Shown: positions 49,401 to 61,312, counted from the first letter of the stretch. The stretch: DNA of 64,000 nt from Omphiscola glabra (GCA_964017045.1 OZ024811.1:14783812-14847811), one strand, 5' to 3'. A program made the numbers and translations. Notes: generated from the letters alone by a model not told the origin.

Positions 49401-52400
49401 TAAAATTGTATGAGTTTCAATTTTAATAACATAATGTATTTTATATGTTACCTAATAAGTGAACGAAAATGAAAAAAAAAGTAGGCATCAGTAATTTATA
49501 AAAATCAAGGCTGCGGGGGGGGGGGGATTACAGTTAAAGACAATACAGGGAACAATATTGAAGCTATTTAAAGAGTGCTTTTGATTAACTTACCTATTCT
49601 TTAAACAAATTAGAGGAGGCCACTTGCCAAACCTGCTGAGTCACTTTTAAAAAAAAAATGAGTTATCTATTATAGCTGTCTTGTTAAGTGTCAATCTACA
49701 GTATTTTATGTATTTAATGAATCAAAAACTTCATTTAAGCCTTAAAATTTCACTATAACAAAAATATAAATGCCATATTCGCTTTATATAGTTAATTTAG
49801 AAAAACAACTTTTTCTCAAAATCATCTAGAAGTTACATAGCAGGATTTGGTGCCAATGTGTGTTTAAGAGCATGGAGATAGCTTCTAATGGGAAAAGGGC
49901 TTTTATTTAAAAATATATATTTGGTCACAGTCTGTGCCATAAGGATGGACCAGTTGTTGCGAATAATGTTGCCAGGAATTAGGTTGTGGGGATAAATAGC
50001 TCTAATTAATTTGGACCCTTCACTAATGTTAGTAAAAATATATACAATTTATTTAAACAATAATACAATAAAGCAAACACATTTCCATGTCTCCTCATCT
50101 CATTACCCTTGACGTAGATGTTTATTATGAACTTTTAATTGCAATAAGAATTGAACACCAAATTAAAGACTACTTTTGAAAAGCAGACATTCTGAAATGT
50201 CATTTTTAAAAACATATATGTTGTAGAGAGATAAAAAAGAAATATTGGACCTATAGGAAATGAATAAAACAAAGTAAGGTTAAACATGAAAAAAGGAACG
50301 CAACAAAACAACGAATGTTTTAGCACTTAAGACTCCGTCGCTTTTCTAATTTCCTATTGTACTAACCTGATTGCAGTCTCTCCCATTATTACCCTTTATT
50401 AGACATAGACTTTTGCAACTTCTTGTCGTTTGTAATCTGTAGAACTAGCACAGAAATATTGTGCTATTTTTAAATTGTAGGTAAAAATTTAGTACAACAT
50501 GCATGGGTCCCCATTGACTTAAATCAAACAAATTATTACGTTTTCTATAACTTTTTGTTTTACAATCAATGGACTTAAGCCATAAGTACATAAAAACAGC
50601 CATATCATTATTTTTTTTTCTACTTCTAACTAATGAAATAATAAAACATGCCAATTATGCTAGTTTTTCAATGATCTAAAAAACTTCTTCTTAAATAAGA
50701 CCAGACGCCAGCAGTTACCATTGTAAGAATGCAATAATACAAAATAACTTTTTTCTTCATGTCACATAAACATCTGTCAGACTGTTAACTTCTAATGTAG
50801 TTCAAATTTCCCACTCATTCAACAGAGCATTTAATAAAATACACCCTGTACAATTTTTAGGTCCCCCCAGAGTGTGAGAAAGGTTTGGACTCAAGCTACT
50901 GTTGGAAAACTTTGCCCCAAGGTCTTGCCATTAGGAAATCAAAAATCCGAGGTGCTGGTCTGGGAGTTGTAGCAACTAAATTTTTTCCAGCTCAAACCAG
51001 GTTTGGACCATATGTTGGAAAGAAAGAGAAAAATGAAGATGTCGCCCATGAGTCTGGCTATAGTTGGCAAGTAAGTCATGGGTAGGATGCAACAAGTGTG
51101 TCAAATAATAAGTCAAGTTAGACTTTCTAAATAATATAATAATCTTCATTTATGTGTAGTATACAACATATCAAAATTTTGAATAATATATAACTGATAG
51201 ATGCAGCTATTATCATGTCTAGTCACATGCATATGCAAAGAATGTCTGCCTTGTGCACCACAGTAAAATTCCCATGGTCATTAATAAGTCTACATTTATA
51301 GCTCATCAATATCAATTAAAAGAAAGACAAGTAATGATATCCTCTACTCAATGGAAGGCCTATAAACTTAGAGATTGAAAGGAAGGTAAATATTAAGCAG
51401 ACAATGATCAAGGGGTGCAAAACAGTTATATTGAGATTACTAAGATTGGGCTCATATTTATGGAGGGTGTACCACCTGTTTGTAGAAAATTGTACACATA
51501 TAACCGGAACCATAGAGAGGCTATAGTAGACCCAATTAATTAACCTTATCTTATATGTAAAGAGAAGTTAAAGTGGATGACCCTATTAATTACCCATAGC
51601 TTATATTATGTGAAATGAAGTTACAGTACAGTTATATTGTGTGAACCATTGAAAAGTGTCTTGTGAAATATGCAAAGCATTTTTGCCTGTACGGTGAGTT
51701 GGATATATTTATTTGACAGTAATGTAATGTATTTAAAATATTTGCCTTAAAGATTCATAGATAATCTCATGATATCTTTAACATATTTAGATCTATAACG
51801 ATGGCAAGCCTTCTCACTTTGTTAATGCCAGCGACCCAAGTGACTCTAATTGGATGAGATTTGTCAACTGTGCTAGGCGTGAAGACGAGCAGTGTGTAAC
51901 TGCCTACCAAAATACAGGAGAAATCTATTACAGAACTCACAAGGATGTTTATCCTGGCACAGAAATACTGGTGAGACATTGAACCAAGATGTTTACTTTT
52001 GCTGTTTTTTGAAACAGCCTGCATTAACATTAAGGCCATTGCTGCTTATCAAGCAATTATCAGTGTTGTATGCATATATTATTAGATAGAGGGCCACTAA
52101 TATAAAGCGTGTGCACTGAATTGGGGCGGAGGTTGTTGATTTTGTGTATGCCTGGGTATGGCCGGGGGTTGTATCGACAGCAGTATGACATTTACTCACA
52201 AACTCTGCAATAATGAGCCTTAAATTCTAACATTCCGATTATATCTCTAATGCTGTACAAATATCTAATGCAGTGGTTCTCAAACTCCCCCCCCCCCCCC
52301 CTTTTGAGATCATAAACGTATCCTTAGTGCCGCCCTATGTTAATCCATTAAAGTAATTCCAGAATATTAGTTTTGCACAAGCCTTTAAGGAAAATTATAA

Positions 52401-54991
52401 AATCACAAAATGAAAAAGTTTAACTTTTATTTCAATAATTTACAAATAAAGTTGATTACCTTCCAACGATAATACAACCCCCACTTTTAAAGTAGGATTG
52501 TTATAAATCAAGAATTTTATAATGACTTAATATTAATAACTAACTTTCTTCACTGTTCAATACTTTGGGTGGGCTTTGTGAAGTAATATAATCTTTTCAA
52601 TGTCTGATAGAAAGCCACTTAACACGACTTTTAAATGGCCTGGTTCAGTAATCTGGAGCCTATTTCTTTGCTTGGAGAAAATTTTAAGACCACATGCCAA
52701 CAACTAGGATGTTGGAAAGCAACAAGAAGTCTCTCAACAACTTTCCACAGTACAGGATAATGATTTGTAATTACCTTTTGAAGCTAAAACTCTTGGTATG
52801 AGCTCCTGAACTTTAGCTTCTGCTCTATATCATTTTTAAGCTCAATTAAATCTCTTGAACTGTCAGTATTCGAAAAATGGATTTATCCACCAAACTGGAA
52901 TGTTAATCAAAAGTAGATCTTAAATCGCTCAGACATATCTTAATCTAGCATATCCAACTGGTAAAAAACTACTTAAAGATCATTATCTGGTATCCCACCT
53001 TTCTCTTCTAGTTCAGACATGCTTGGAAATTGGAACAACTCAAAATGGCCATAATGTGTTTGTGAAAATCTGTGACATGCTAATTTATTTTTCTAAAATA
53101 AGAAAATTGAACCTGCTAATTCGCAAGATGGGAATGTTTCTTAGAAAGTCTTTGGTTTGCTAAAAATTAGCTTGATCTCAAAATCACAGCAGAGAAATCC
53201 TACTTGACAAACTGAATTCTGGGGGTTGCCAAACAAAGGTAAAAAACAAGGCTGAAGCTAAGTAGCTCCTGGCAAGAGCTCCTTTCCAGTGTAAAACCTA
53301 GGGCTAAAAATGCCTAATTAGCTGACTATCTGAACATCTAGAGAATTTATGTGTTGTGTTTGATTAAAATTTCATTATATCAACAAAGAAGTGTATTTTT
53401 ATCAAAGAATTGATTTACCAAGGATAAATTAGTTCCTAAGTTCTTAAACACTATTAAACTTCATGCTTAGAAAATAATGAGGTGAATGTGGACTAAGAGG
53501 GTAAAGAAGAGCTTTAGTCTGCTTTGATAAGAAATTATGAGAAGTTGACTGATTTGTTCTCTAAACTGAATAAGTTTTATATTGTTTTATATATTGTTGT
53601 CAGGCATACAATAATGGCAGATGATTTTTTTGATGTATTTATGTTCATAACAGGTATACTATGGGGACAGTTATGCCAAAGAGTTAGGAATAGACATGCA
53701 GACTGTTGGCAAAGTTAGCAGAATATCTTCATCAAATGTGTCAGAACATCCAAGGGTAAATGACTTCATCATTCCAACAAGCAATACTTGTGTGCTTGAT
53801 CCTAGTCAGGATGGCAGAGATGGTAGTCACTCAGGAATAGTTGAGGGTATACTTATATTTTGAAAATTTATAGTACTTGGACTAGATATTATTTACATTT
53901 TGTAAAAATATAGAATAATGCTTGTTTGTCTTCAATATAAAAAGACTTTTGGTTTCTGATTTTGTCATTTATAATAATGTTCTTATAGAAACTAAGTCTT
54001 ATAATTGAGTAATACATAAAATGATTTTTTTTTTCATTTTTAGGGTTCAATCCACTTTTATTTTTGTTCTTTTAATAATATTGCTTAACAGTAGTTACAA
54101 TAAATTAAGTAACTAACTGTTTATTTCATTTTCTTATGTCTTGCAGATATTTTCAAGTGCAAATTTTGTACTATTGCATTCTCACATCAAATATACCTTG
54201 AGAATCACCTGAGAAGAAAACACAGTGATGACTATTGGAAAATTAAGCCGGTGGAAGTATCCAGAGAACAAACTGACCAAGCTAATGGTGTAGAAAAATA
54301 TCCATTACAAAAAAGTCTAAAGAAGAAAGAAATCTTTCCTGTTAGAGTCAGACTAATCAAACAGAAAAAAACATATCCAGGAGAAAAACCTTTCAACTGT
54401 GATGTCTGTGGAAAAGGTTTTACACAAAATAGTCATCTAACTCAACACAAAAGGACACATTCAGGAGAAAAACCTTTCAAATGTGATGTCTGTGGGAAAG
54501 GTTTTAAACAAAGTAGTAATCTAACTGCCCACAAAAGGACACATTCAGGAGAAAAACCTTTCAAATGTGATGTCTGTGGGAAAGGTTTTACACAAAATGG
54601 TGAACTAACTCAACACAAAAGGACACATTCAGGAGAAAAACCTTTCAAATGTGATGTCTGTGGGAAAGGTTTTAAACAAAGTAATAATCTAACTGCCCAC
54701 AAAAGGACACATTCAGGAGAAAAACCTTTCAAATGTGATATCTGTGGGAAAGGTTTTAAACAAAGTAATAATCTAACTGCCCACAAAAGGACACATTCAG
54801 GAGAAAAACCTTTCAAATGTGATGTCTGTGGGAAAGGTTTTACACAAAGTGGTGATCTAACTAGACACAAAAGAACACATTCAGGAGAAAAACCTTTCAA
54901 ATGTGATGTCTGTGGGAAAGGTTTTAAACAATCTAGTGGTCTTAATCAACACCAAAGGACCCATTCAAGGGGAAAAAATGTTCAAATGTGA
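46472..54991 (+). CDS. PRDM9: PRDM9 histone methyltransferase / zinc-finger protein, tandem copy B
   Basis: Same nine-exon structure as copy A, with identical exon lengths and phases except the last: 46472-46616, 47061-47204, 47684-47778, 48055-48184, 48889-48962, 50861-51070, 51791-51970, 53654-53846, 54147-54991. It gives 671 codons plus stop; the 28 extra residues are exactly one more C2H2 finger. The SET motifs NWMRFVNCAR and YYGDSYAKELGI are unchanged. No stop or frameshift was found, so it does not look like a pseudogene. Protein differences from A cluster in the SSXRD exon, the following linker, the SET domain and the finger contact residues; the KRAB exon has one conservative change (V to I). 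The gene lies about 23.8 kb downstream of copy A in the same orientation, inside the second half of the segmental duplication. Whether both copies are expressed in the germ line cannot be told from sequence. Confidence 0.92.
52271..53140. mobile_element. Copy-B-specific insert in the SET2-SET3 intron
   Basis: Begins with the hAT-type end CAGTGGTTCTCAAACT followed by a poly-C run. The rest is AT-rich with no intact frame and is missing from copy A. Confidence 0.5.
54147..54991 (+). CDS. PRDM9: PRDM9 copy B terminal exon with zinc-finger array
   Basis: Same layout as in copy A, with the isolated finger at 54158-54223 and seven tandem fingers. Contact residues in order are QSHQ, QSNA, QGEQ, QNNA, QNNA, QGDR, QSGQ. 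Fingers 4-5 and the outer two match copy A; fingers 2, 3 and 6 are specific to copy B. One finger has CDIC in place of CDVC. Confidence 0.92.
54398..54964 (+). repeat. 84-bp coding minisatellite (zinc-finger array, copy B)
   Basis: Seven 84-bp units (567 bp = 6 x 84 + 63). Unit order cannot be turned into that of copy A by a single gain or loss, so the two arrays have rearranged or mutated independently since duplication, or have exchanged units. Confidence 0.9.
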
Positions 54992-55147
54992 TGTCAGTTG
55001 GAAAGGTGTTATATGAAGTGGTAAAATAACTATGCATGAAAAGAGACATTCAGGGAGAAAAACTTTTCAAATGTGATTCTGTGGAAAATCTTTTACACAA
55101 ACTCTAAATATAACAAAAAAACTTTAACTAGTCACAAAAAACATTTG
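54992..55147 (+). pseudogene. Relic zinc fingers after the PRDM9-B stop
   Basis: Counterpart of the relic behind copy A, with the same frameshift next to the stop and nearly the same sequence. The ancestral gene therefore had at least two more fingers before the terminal frameshift. Confidence 0.75.
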
Positions 55148-55384
55148 AACAAGCTTAATACTTGCATGATAAAAACATTGTACATCTTGTTTTTTCAAGA
55201 GTAGACATCCAGATAAGACTTTTATGTGACACAATTATAAATATTAAATATGCATACATTAATTTTCTATAATGTTATAGCCCTATTCATAGTGTCATGT
55301 GAAATTTAGTCTAAGATAATCTAGTCACTAGTTATAATCTGTATTCTATGTCAGTTCCTACCCTCTATGTTGAATGCATTAGAA

Positions 55385-55390
55385 AATAAA
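55385..55390 (+). promoter_or_regulatory. Possible polyadenylation signal, PRDM9-B
   Basis: AATAAA at the position matching that in copy A. Confidence 0.35.
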
Positions 55391-56734
55391 AACAGTTGGT
55401 TCAAGTTTTCTAATTTTTTTATTTTATATTCATGGACGTTGTTGTTAATTGTATATTTTATGTAGATGTTCGGACAATTTTATATATTTAATTAATTATT
55501 ATCTTTTTGCTATGCAATAGGCCAACTTGAGAATATTCTTTGTACTTCTTAAGTGCATAGCAAGTGAAAGATCATTGTCTATATCAGTAGATCATCCCTC
55601 TATTAGTGAACTCATCACTTCTGCTTTGCAAGTGAAATACTTATTTTTTATTTCTCCTAAATAAAAGCGTTTTGTATGAAAAAATTGATTAGTTACTTCT
55701 ATTCTTTTGCATCAGGGTGTTATTAAGGGCAAGAACACTGTTAAAGGTGATCAACACAATGCTTGCTTAAAAAGGATGGCCCCATAAGCTTTTATATATA
55801 TTTATGTATAGTCAATATTTATTTTATATACACATATATTTTATAAAGGGGAAAATTTGTTTGTTCTTCATGGAGGGATTGATCTTGACCAAACTTGGCA
55901 CATATATCCACCATTATCCAGAATTAATTATCATTTCTGGGGTGTTTCGAAATTTCGGCAAATTATGGAAGGGTCTACACCGGGTCCCTTTCTTAAACTT
56001 AAATGAATAGGAAATGTTTAAAAGTTATTACATTTTGTTGCAGTTTTTTTTCCGTTTCGAAAAATGATTTCGAAGAAAATTAGTCACGAGTTTCTTCGGG
56101 GGGGGGGGATAAATTAAATCTATAAATTTTCAGAAAGTTATATTGTTTTCCATAGAAGAATATTATATTATTATTGGGATTTAAGAAGCTTTAGAAGTGT
56201 TAATTTAGTTCCATAGATTTCTATGCCTTCCTTAGGATTTTCTCATTATAGGTAATTTGTCTTTTCATAAGTTTCTATTTTATTCTAGAAGATTCAATTG
56301 TTTTTCCATGAGGATTTTAAGATTAAATAAATGTCCAATGTTAATTTTACTTTAGTTACATAGATTTCTTTACCTTCCTGCGAAATAAGTTTGATGACGT
56401 TTCTAGATTATTCTAGTCGTGTAGATTCGATTTTTTTTAAATATACGTTTTAGTTTTAGGATTATATAAATTTCCTTATTATTTTCTTTTTGTCTCTATA
56501 ACTTTCAATGAATTTCCTCGTATAATATAAAATAAGTTTAAAAGATTCTAGAAAGTAAAAAGCTAATTTTCTTTTATGGCCTAAGCTACATAGGCCTAAA
56601 TAAAATTGAAGTCATAATCCTACTAGGAACAGGATCCCACCAGGAATGTGATCCCAACAAGGAATGGGCTCCCACCGGGAACAAGATCCAGTGGATCAGA
56701 ATTTATTTATTCTATATTTTGAGGGCCCTGGATC

Positions 56735-56805
56735 AATTGCCTGGGAGGTTGGGATTGAGCTCCAGACAAACAGCTGAGTTTATACCACTCGGCCACCCGA
56801 GGATG
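56735..56805 (-). mobile_element. tRNA-like SINE head (block B)
   Basis: Orthologous remnant of the SINE in block A, with GGGTGGCCGAGTGGTA on the minus strand and a shortened body. Confidence 0.6.
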
Positions 56806-57115
56806 GTTGGTGTGCTTAAAACAGCTGCTTGCACCAATAAGAATATGGGGTGCCAAAGATTATGATCAGCACGGGATAACAACATTGGAAACTGAGCACG
56901 TGGTCAGTGGTAGCTAACGCTAGAAGTTATTGAGACTGGTGCAAGAAGTCGAAGTTTAACTTGGACAAGAGAACGCCTGAAGCGGAATCAACTGCAGATC
57001 AGAGGGGGACGTCGTCGTAGGGAAAGTCAGAAGCAGTGCTGACGATCTTGATTTCTCGCGAATGAGAACGCACGTCAGTGAAGCGCAACGAGAATTCATT
57101 CTGCAGTGTTTACAG

Positions 57116-59345
57116 CACACTGATGCATTTTACAGCACACTGATGCATTTTACAGCACACTGATGCATTTTACAACACACAGATGCATTTTACAGCACAC
57201 TGATGCATTTTACAGCACACTGATGCATTTTACAGCACACTGATGCATTTTACAGCACACTGATGCATTCTACAGCACACTGATGCATTCTACAGCACAC
57301 TGATGCATTCTATAGCACACTGATGCATTCTACAACACACTAATGCATTCTACAACACACTGATGCATTCTACAACACACTGATGCATTCTACAGTACAC
57401 TGATGCATTCTACAACACATTGATGCATTCTACAACACATTGATGCATTATACAACACACTGATGCATTCTACAGCACACTGATGCTTTCTACAACACAC
57501 TGATGCATTATACAAGACACTGATGCATTCTACAGCACACTGATGCATTAAACAGCACACTGATGCATTCTACAACACACTAATGCATTATACAACACAC
57601 TGATGCATTATACAGCACACTGATGCATTATACAACACACTGATGCATTATACAACACACTGATGCATTCTACAGCACACTGATGCATTCTACAGCTCAC
57701 TGATGCATTATATAGCACACCGATGCATTATACAGCACACTGATGCATTCTACAGCACACTGGTGGATTCTACAGCACACTGATGCATTCTACAGCACAC
57801 TGATGCATTATACAGCACACTGATGCATTATACAGCACACTGATGCATTATACAACACACTGATGCATTATACAACACACTGATGCATTCTACAGCACAC
57901 TGATGCATTATAAAGCACACCGATGCATTCTACAGCACATTGATGCATTCTACAGCACACTGATGGATTCTACTGCACACTGATGCATTCTATTCTACAG
58001 CACATTGATGCATTCTACAGCACACTGATGCATTCTATTCTACAGCACACTGATGCATTCTATTCTACAGCACACTGATGCATTCTACATCACACTGATG
58101 CATTCTACAGCACACTGATGCATTATAAAGCACACCGATGCATTCTACAGCACATTGATGCATTCTACAGCACACTGATGGATTCTACTGCACACTGATG
58201 CATTCTATTCTACAGCACATTGATGCATCCTACATCACACTGATGAATTCTATTCTACAGCACACTGATGCATTCTATTCTACAGCACACTGATGCATTC
58301 TATTCTACAGCACACTGATGCATTATACAGCACACTGATGCATTATACAGCACACTGATGCATTATACAACACACTGATGCATTATACAACACACTGATG
58401 CATTCTACAGCACACTGATGCATTCCATAGCACACTGATGCATTCTACAGCACACTGATGCATTATATAGCACACCGATGCATTATACAGCACACTGATG
58501 CATTCTACAGCACACTGGTGCATCCTACAACACACTGATGCATCCAACATCACACTGATGCATTCTATTCTACAGCACACTGATGCATTCTGTTCTACAG
58601 CACACTGATGCATTCTATTCTACAGCACACTGATGCATTCTACATCACACTGATGCATTCTACAGCACACTGATGCATTATAAAGCACACCGATGCATTC
58701 TACTGCACATTGATGCATTCTACAGCACACTGATGCATTCTACAGCACACTGGTGGATTCTACAGCACACTGATGCATTCTACAGCACACTGATGCATTA
58801 TACAGCACACTGATGCATTATACAGCACACTGATGCATTATACAACATACTGATGCATTATACAACACACTGATGCATTCTAAAGCACACTGATGCATTC
58901 CATAGCACACTGATGCTTTATACAGCACACTGATGCATTATATAGCACACCGATGCATTATACAGCACACTGATGCATCCTACATCACACTGATGCATTC
59001 TATTCTACAGCACACTGATGCATTCTATTCTACAGCACACTGATGCATTCTATTCTACAGCACACTGATGCATTCTACATTACACTGATGCATTCTACAG
59101 CACACTGATGCATTATAAAGCACACCGATGCATTCTACTGCACATTGATGCATTCTACATCACACTGATGCATTCTACAGCACACTGATGCATTATAAAG
59201 CACACCGATGCATTCTAAAGCACATTGATGCATTCTACAGCACACTGATGGATTCTACTGCACACTGATGCATTCTATTCTACAGTACATTGATGCATTC
59301 TACAGCACACTGATGCATTCTACAGCACACTGATGCATTCTGCAG
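57116..59345. repeat. 20-bp minisatellite, expanded (block B)
   Basis: Same unit family as in block A but 2230 bp long, about twice the size. Many units are 25 bp through an extra TTCTA (CATTCTATTCTACAG). Multi-unit blocks containing TAAAGCACACCGATG followed by CACATTGATG and GGATTCTACTG recur near 57910, 58130, 58680, 59110 and 59200, showing higher-order duplication. Confidence 0.96.
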
Positions 59346-59764
59346 TGGGGTGAGTGAAACGAACACAGTCGCATATTTTCTCAGCTCTCTCTCCCATAGA
59401 ATCAGCTTTGCTTCGAAAGCCCGCACGCTGGTCTCCATGTTCGTGATTAGCACGTCACGTCATTGCAGCCTCATGTAAACTTCGTTGAGGTGAGATCTGA
59501 TATCGTCGGTGAGGAAGCTGAACCCACAGAGCCAAACCTCGCCTGAGAACTTTTGAAAGCCCTTGAAGCACCTATCACTGGCGAAGGAAACGATTTCATG
59601 GTGGAGGGCGAAGACAAGTACAGGATTTACCTATAAGCTAAATAAGATACAGCTTAGGGCCTCACAATCTTCCAGCTATAAATTTTCTATTTTTCTTTGA
59701 CCCTTCATTGAAGTTCATGAGATTTCAAACGGTAGCGGGCCTCTAGACTTTGTATAGCTTAGGG

Positions 59765-61304
59765 CAGGGGTGGGCAAACTTTTTGACTCGCGGGCCACAA
59801 TGGTTTCTAAAATTTGACAGAGGGGCCGGGTCAGAATATTAGATTGGTGTGTTTATGTGAACTAATATATATTAAATGTAAAAATCATTACATGAAAAGA
59901 TTTGGCCTTTCATAGGCAGCAAAACACCATTGTGCTTAGTTTATTGTAAAAATTGTTTTACAAATTTATTAATTTAATAACGTAGTAATAAACTCCCATT
60001 CAGTTTCAGAGGGAACAGTGTTGTTGGTCTCCTTTTTTTGCAAGTGCATCAATGTCTGGCATTATATTTGTTGTGGCAATTCTCAAGATAGATCCGAGGT
60101 GTTGGTCAGTTAACTTAGATCTGTGACGGGCTTTGTTGATGTTCATGATGCTGAATGTCTGTTCACACACATAGGTTGAGCCAAACAACGTCAGCATCTT
60201 CTGTGCCATCCTTCGGAGGTTTGGAAACGTGGCTTCGTTAAGTGAAGCATAAAAGTCGTTCAGTTTAAGAGAGTTAAACTTCTCCTTCAATACAGAGTCA
60301 GACTGAAGATCTATCAGTTCCAAATGCAGCTCCAACTGCAGCTGTGCAGTGTCTTTTATGTCGTTACTTTCATCCAGTGCTAGTGAATAAAACTTAAAGG
60401 ACTCCGCCTTTTTGTTTAATTTGCCAGCTATATCCTTGTCATTCAATTCGACACGGCGAGTCACAGTTCTGCGTGATAAATTGATTTGTTCAAATTTGAC
60501 TTTGCTCTCCGGACACAAGAGACCTGCTGTCTCAACCATGCATTCTTTTAAAAATTGGCCTTCGGAGAAAGGCTTACTGGCCTTTGCTAATTTGAATGCC
60601 AGCAAAAAACTTGCCTTAGTACTTGACTCTTGAATCGCAGTTTGTCTGTGAAAAATATTTTGCTGAGTCTGTAAATTAGCCGTCAATCTCTGAGCTGTAA
60701 CCGCCAGTTCTTGTGGAGACTGTTTACTAGCGCAGTTAGCATGTTTTGTGGTAAAATGGCGGCTGATGTTGTATTCTTAAAAAACTGCTATAGTTTCTTG
60801 GCATATCAGACATACAGCTGTTGATCGGACTTCAGTGAAAAAATATTTTGTTGTCCACTCTTTATTGAACACTCGGCACTCACTGTCTACTTTTCTTTTC
60901 TTCTGTCCGCTCATTTTTACTGAAGGGCTGAAAGTGCAAAGCAAAAAAAATGAAGTAGAGAGTAACCGTAATGCATCACACTCAAGAAAATCACTAAAAT
61001 AATGCTTCAAATGACAAGTAAACCTTGGTTTCGCTTGTAAACAATGAAGTACCACTCTTCTATGTAAAAGTTTTTTTTAAAAATAGCTCTTAAAAAGTTT
61101 AACCGAGAAATAGCAAAGAAACAAACATGATATCGAAACGACGCAGAGCGCGTTGGTCCAAGGTTTTGAGAACGGCGGATGAACGCAGTGTGCGTTGCTC
61201 AGCAGCGAAAGAGTTAATAATATAACGTGGACGAGTTCGGCGGGCCGGATTAAAAAGCCCAACGGGCCGTATATGGCCCGCGGGCCGTAGTTTGCCCATG
61301 TCTG
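59765..61304 (-). mobile_element. GTF2IRD2-like hAT, internally deleted
   Basis: Ends CAGGGGTGGGCAAACT and AGTTTGCCCATGTCTG, flanked by perfect GCTTAGGG duplications (59757-59764 and 61305-61312). Carries a minus-strand transposase remnant. The clear duplications suggest a fairly recent insertion. Confidence 0.92.
60006..60914 (-). pseudogene. Remnant hAT transposase (GTF2IRD2-like)
   Basis: Starts MSGQKKRKVDSECRVFN with a BED-like finger (CLICQ...H-X4-H). A nonsense codon interrupts it just after ETIAVF, then the frame continues to the end at 60006. FYSLALDESNDIKDTAQLQ, around the first catalytic Asp, is followed directly by the C-terminal NEATFPNLRRMAQKMLTLFG and CEQTFSIMNINKARHR, so most of the catalytic core is deleted. 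Related transposase genes were domesticated in mammals as GTF2IRD2; this copy is dead. Confidence 0.88.
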
Positions 61305-61312
61305 GCTTAGGG

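Larger units (their letters stand above)
44600..59404 (+). repeat. Segmental duplication, block B
   Basis: Second direct copy of the block, about 14.8 kb, separated from block A by about 7.9 kb. It contains PRDM9 copy B, a longer 20-bp minisatellite, and its own insertions: a SINE at 44680-44910, MITEs at 45437-45638 and 45844-46183, and a hAT-like insert in the intron near 52271. It lacks the 1.6-kb insert at 33443-35020 of block A. Confidence 0.85.

Noticed and set aside
46472..54991. Copy B as an uncollapsed haplotype of copy A
   Set aside because: The blocks are separated by unique sequence, differ by several transposons and show over 10 percent divergence in one exon. This is more than usual allelic difference, although only read-depth data can fully exclude it.
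58383..58613. Cys-rich open frame on the minus strand
   Set aside because: Translation of the 20-bp minisatellite.
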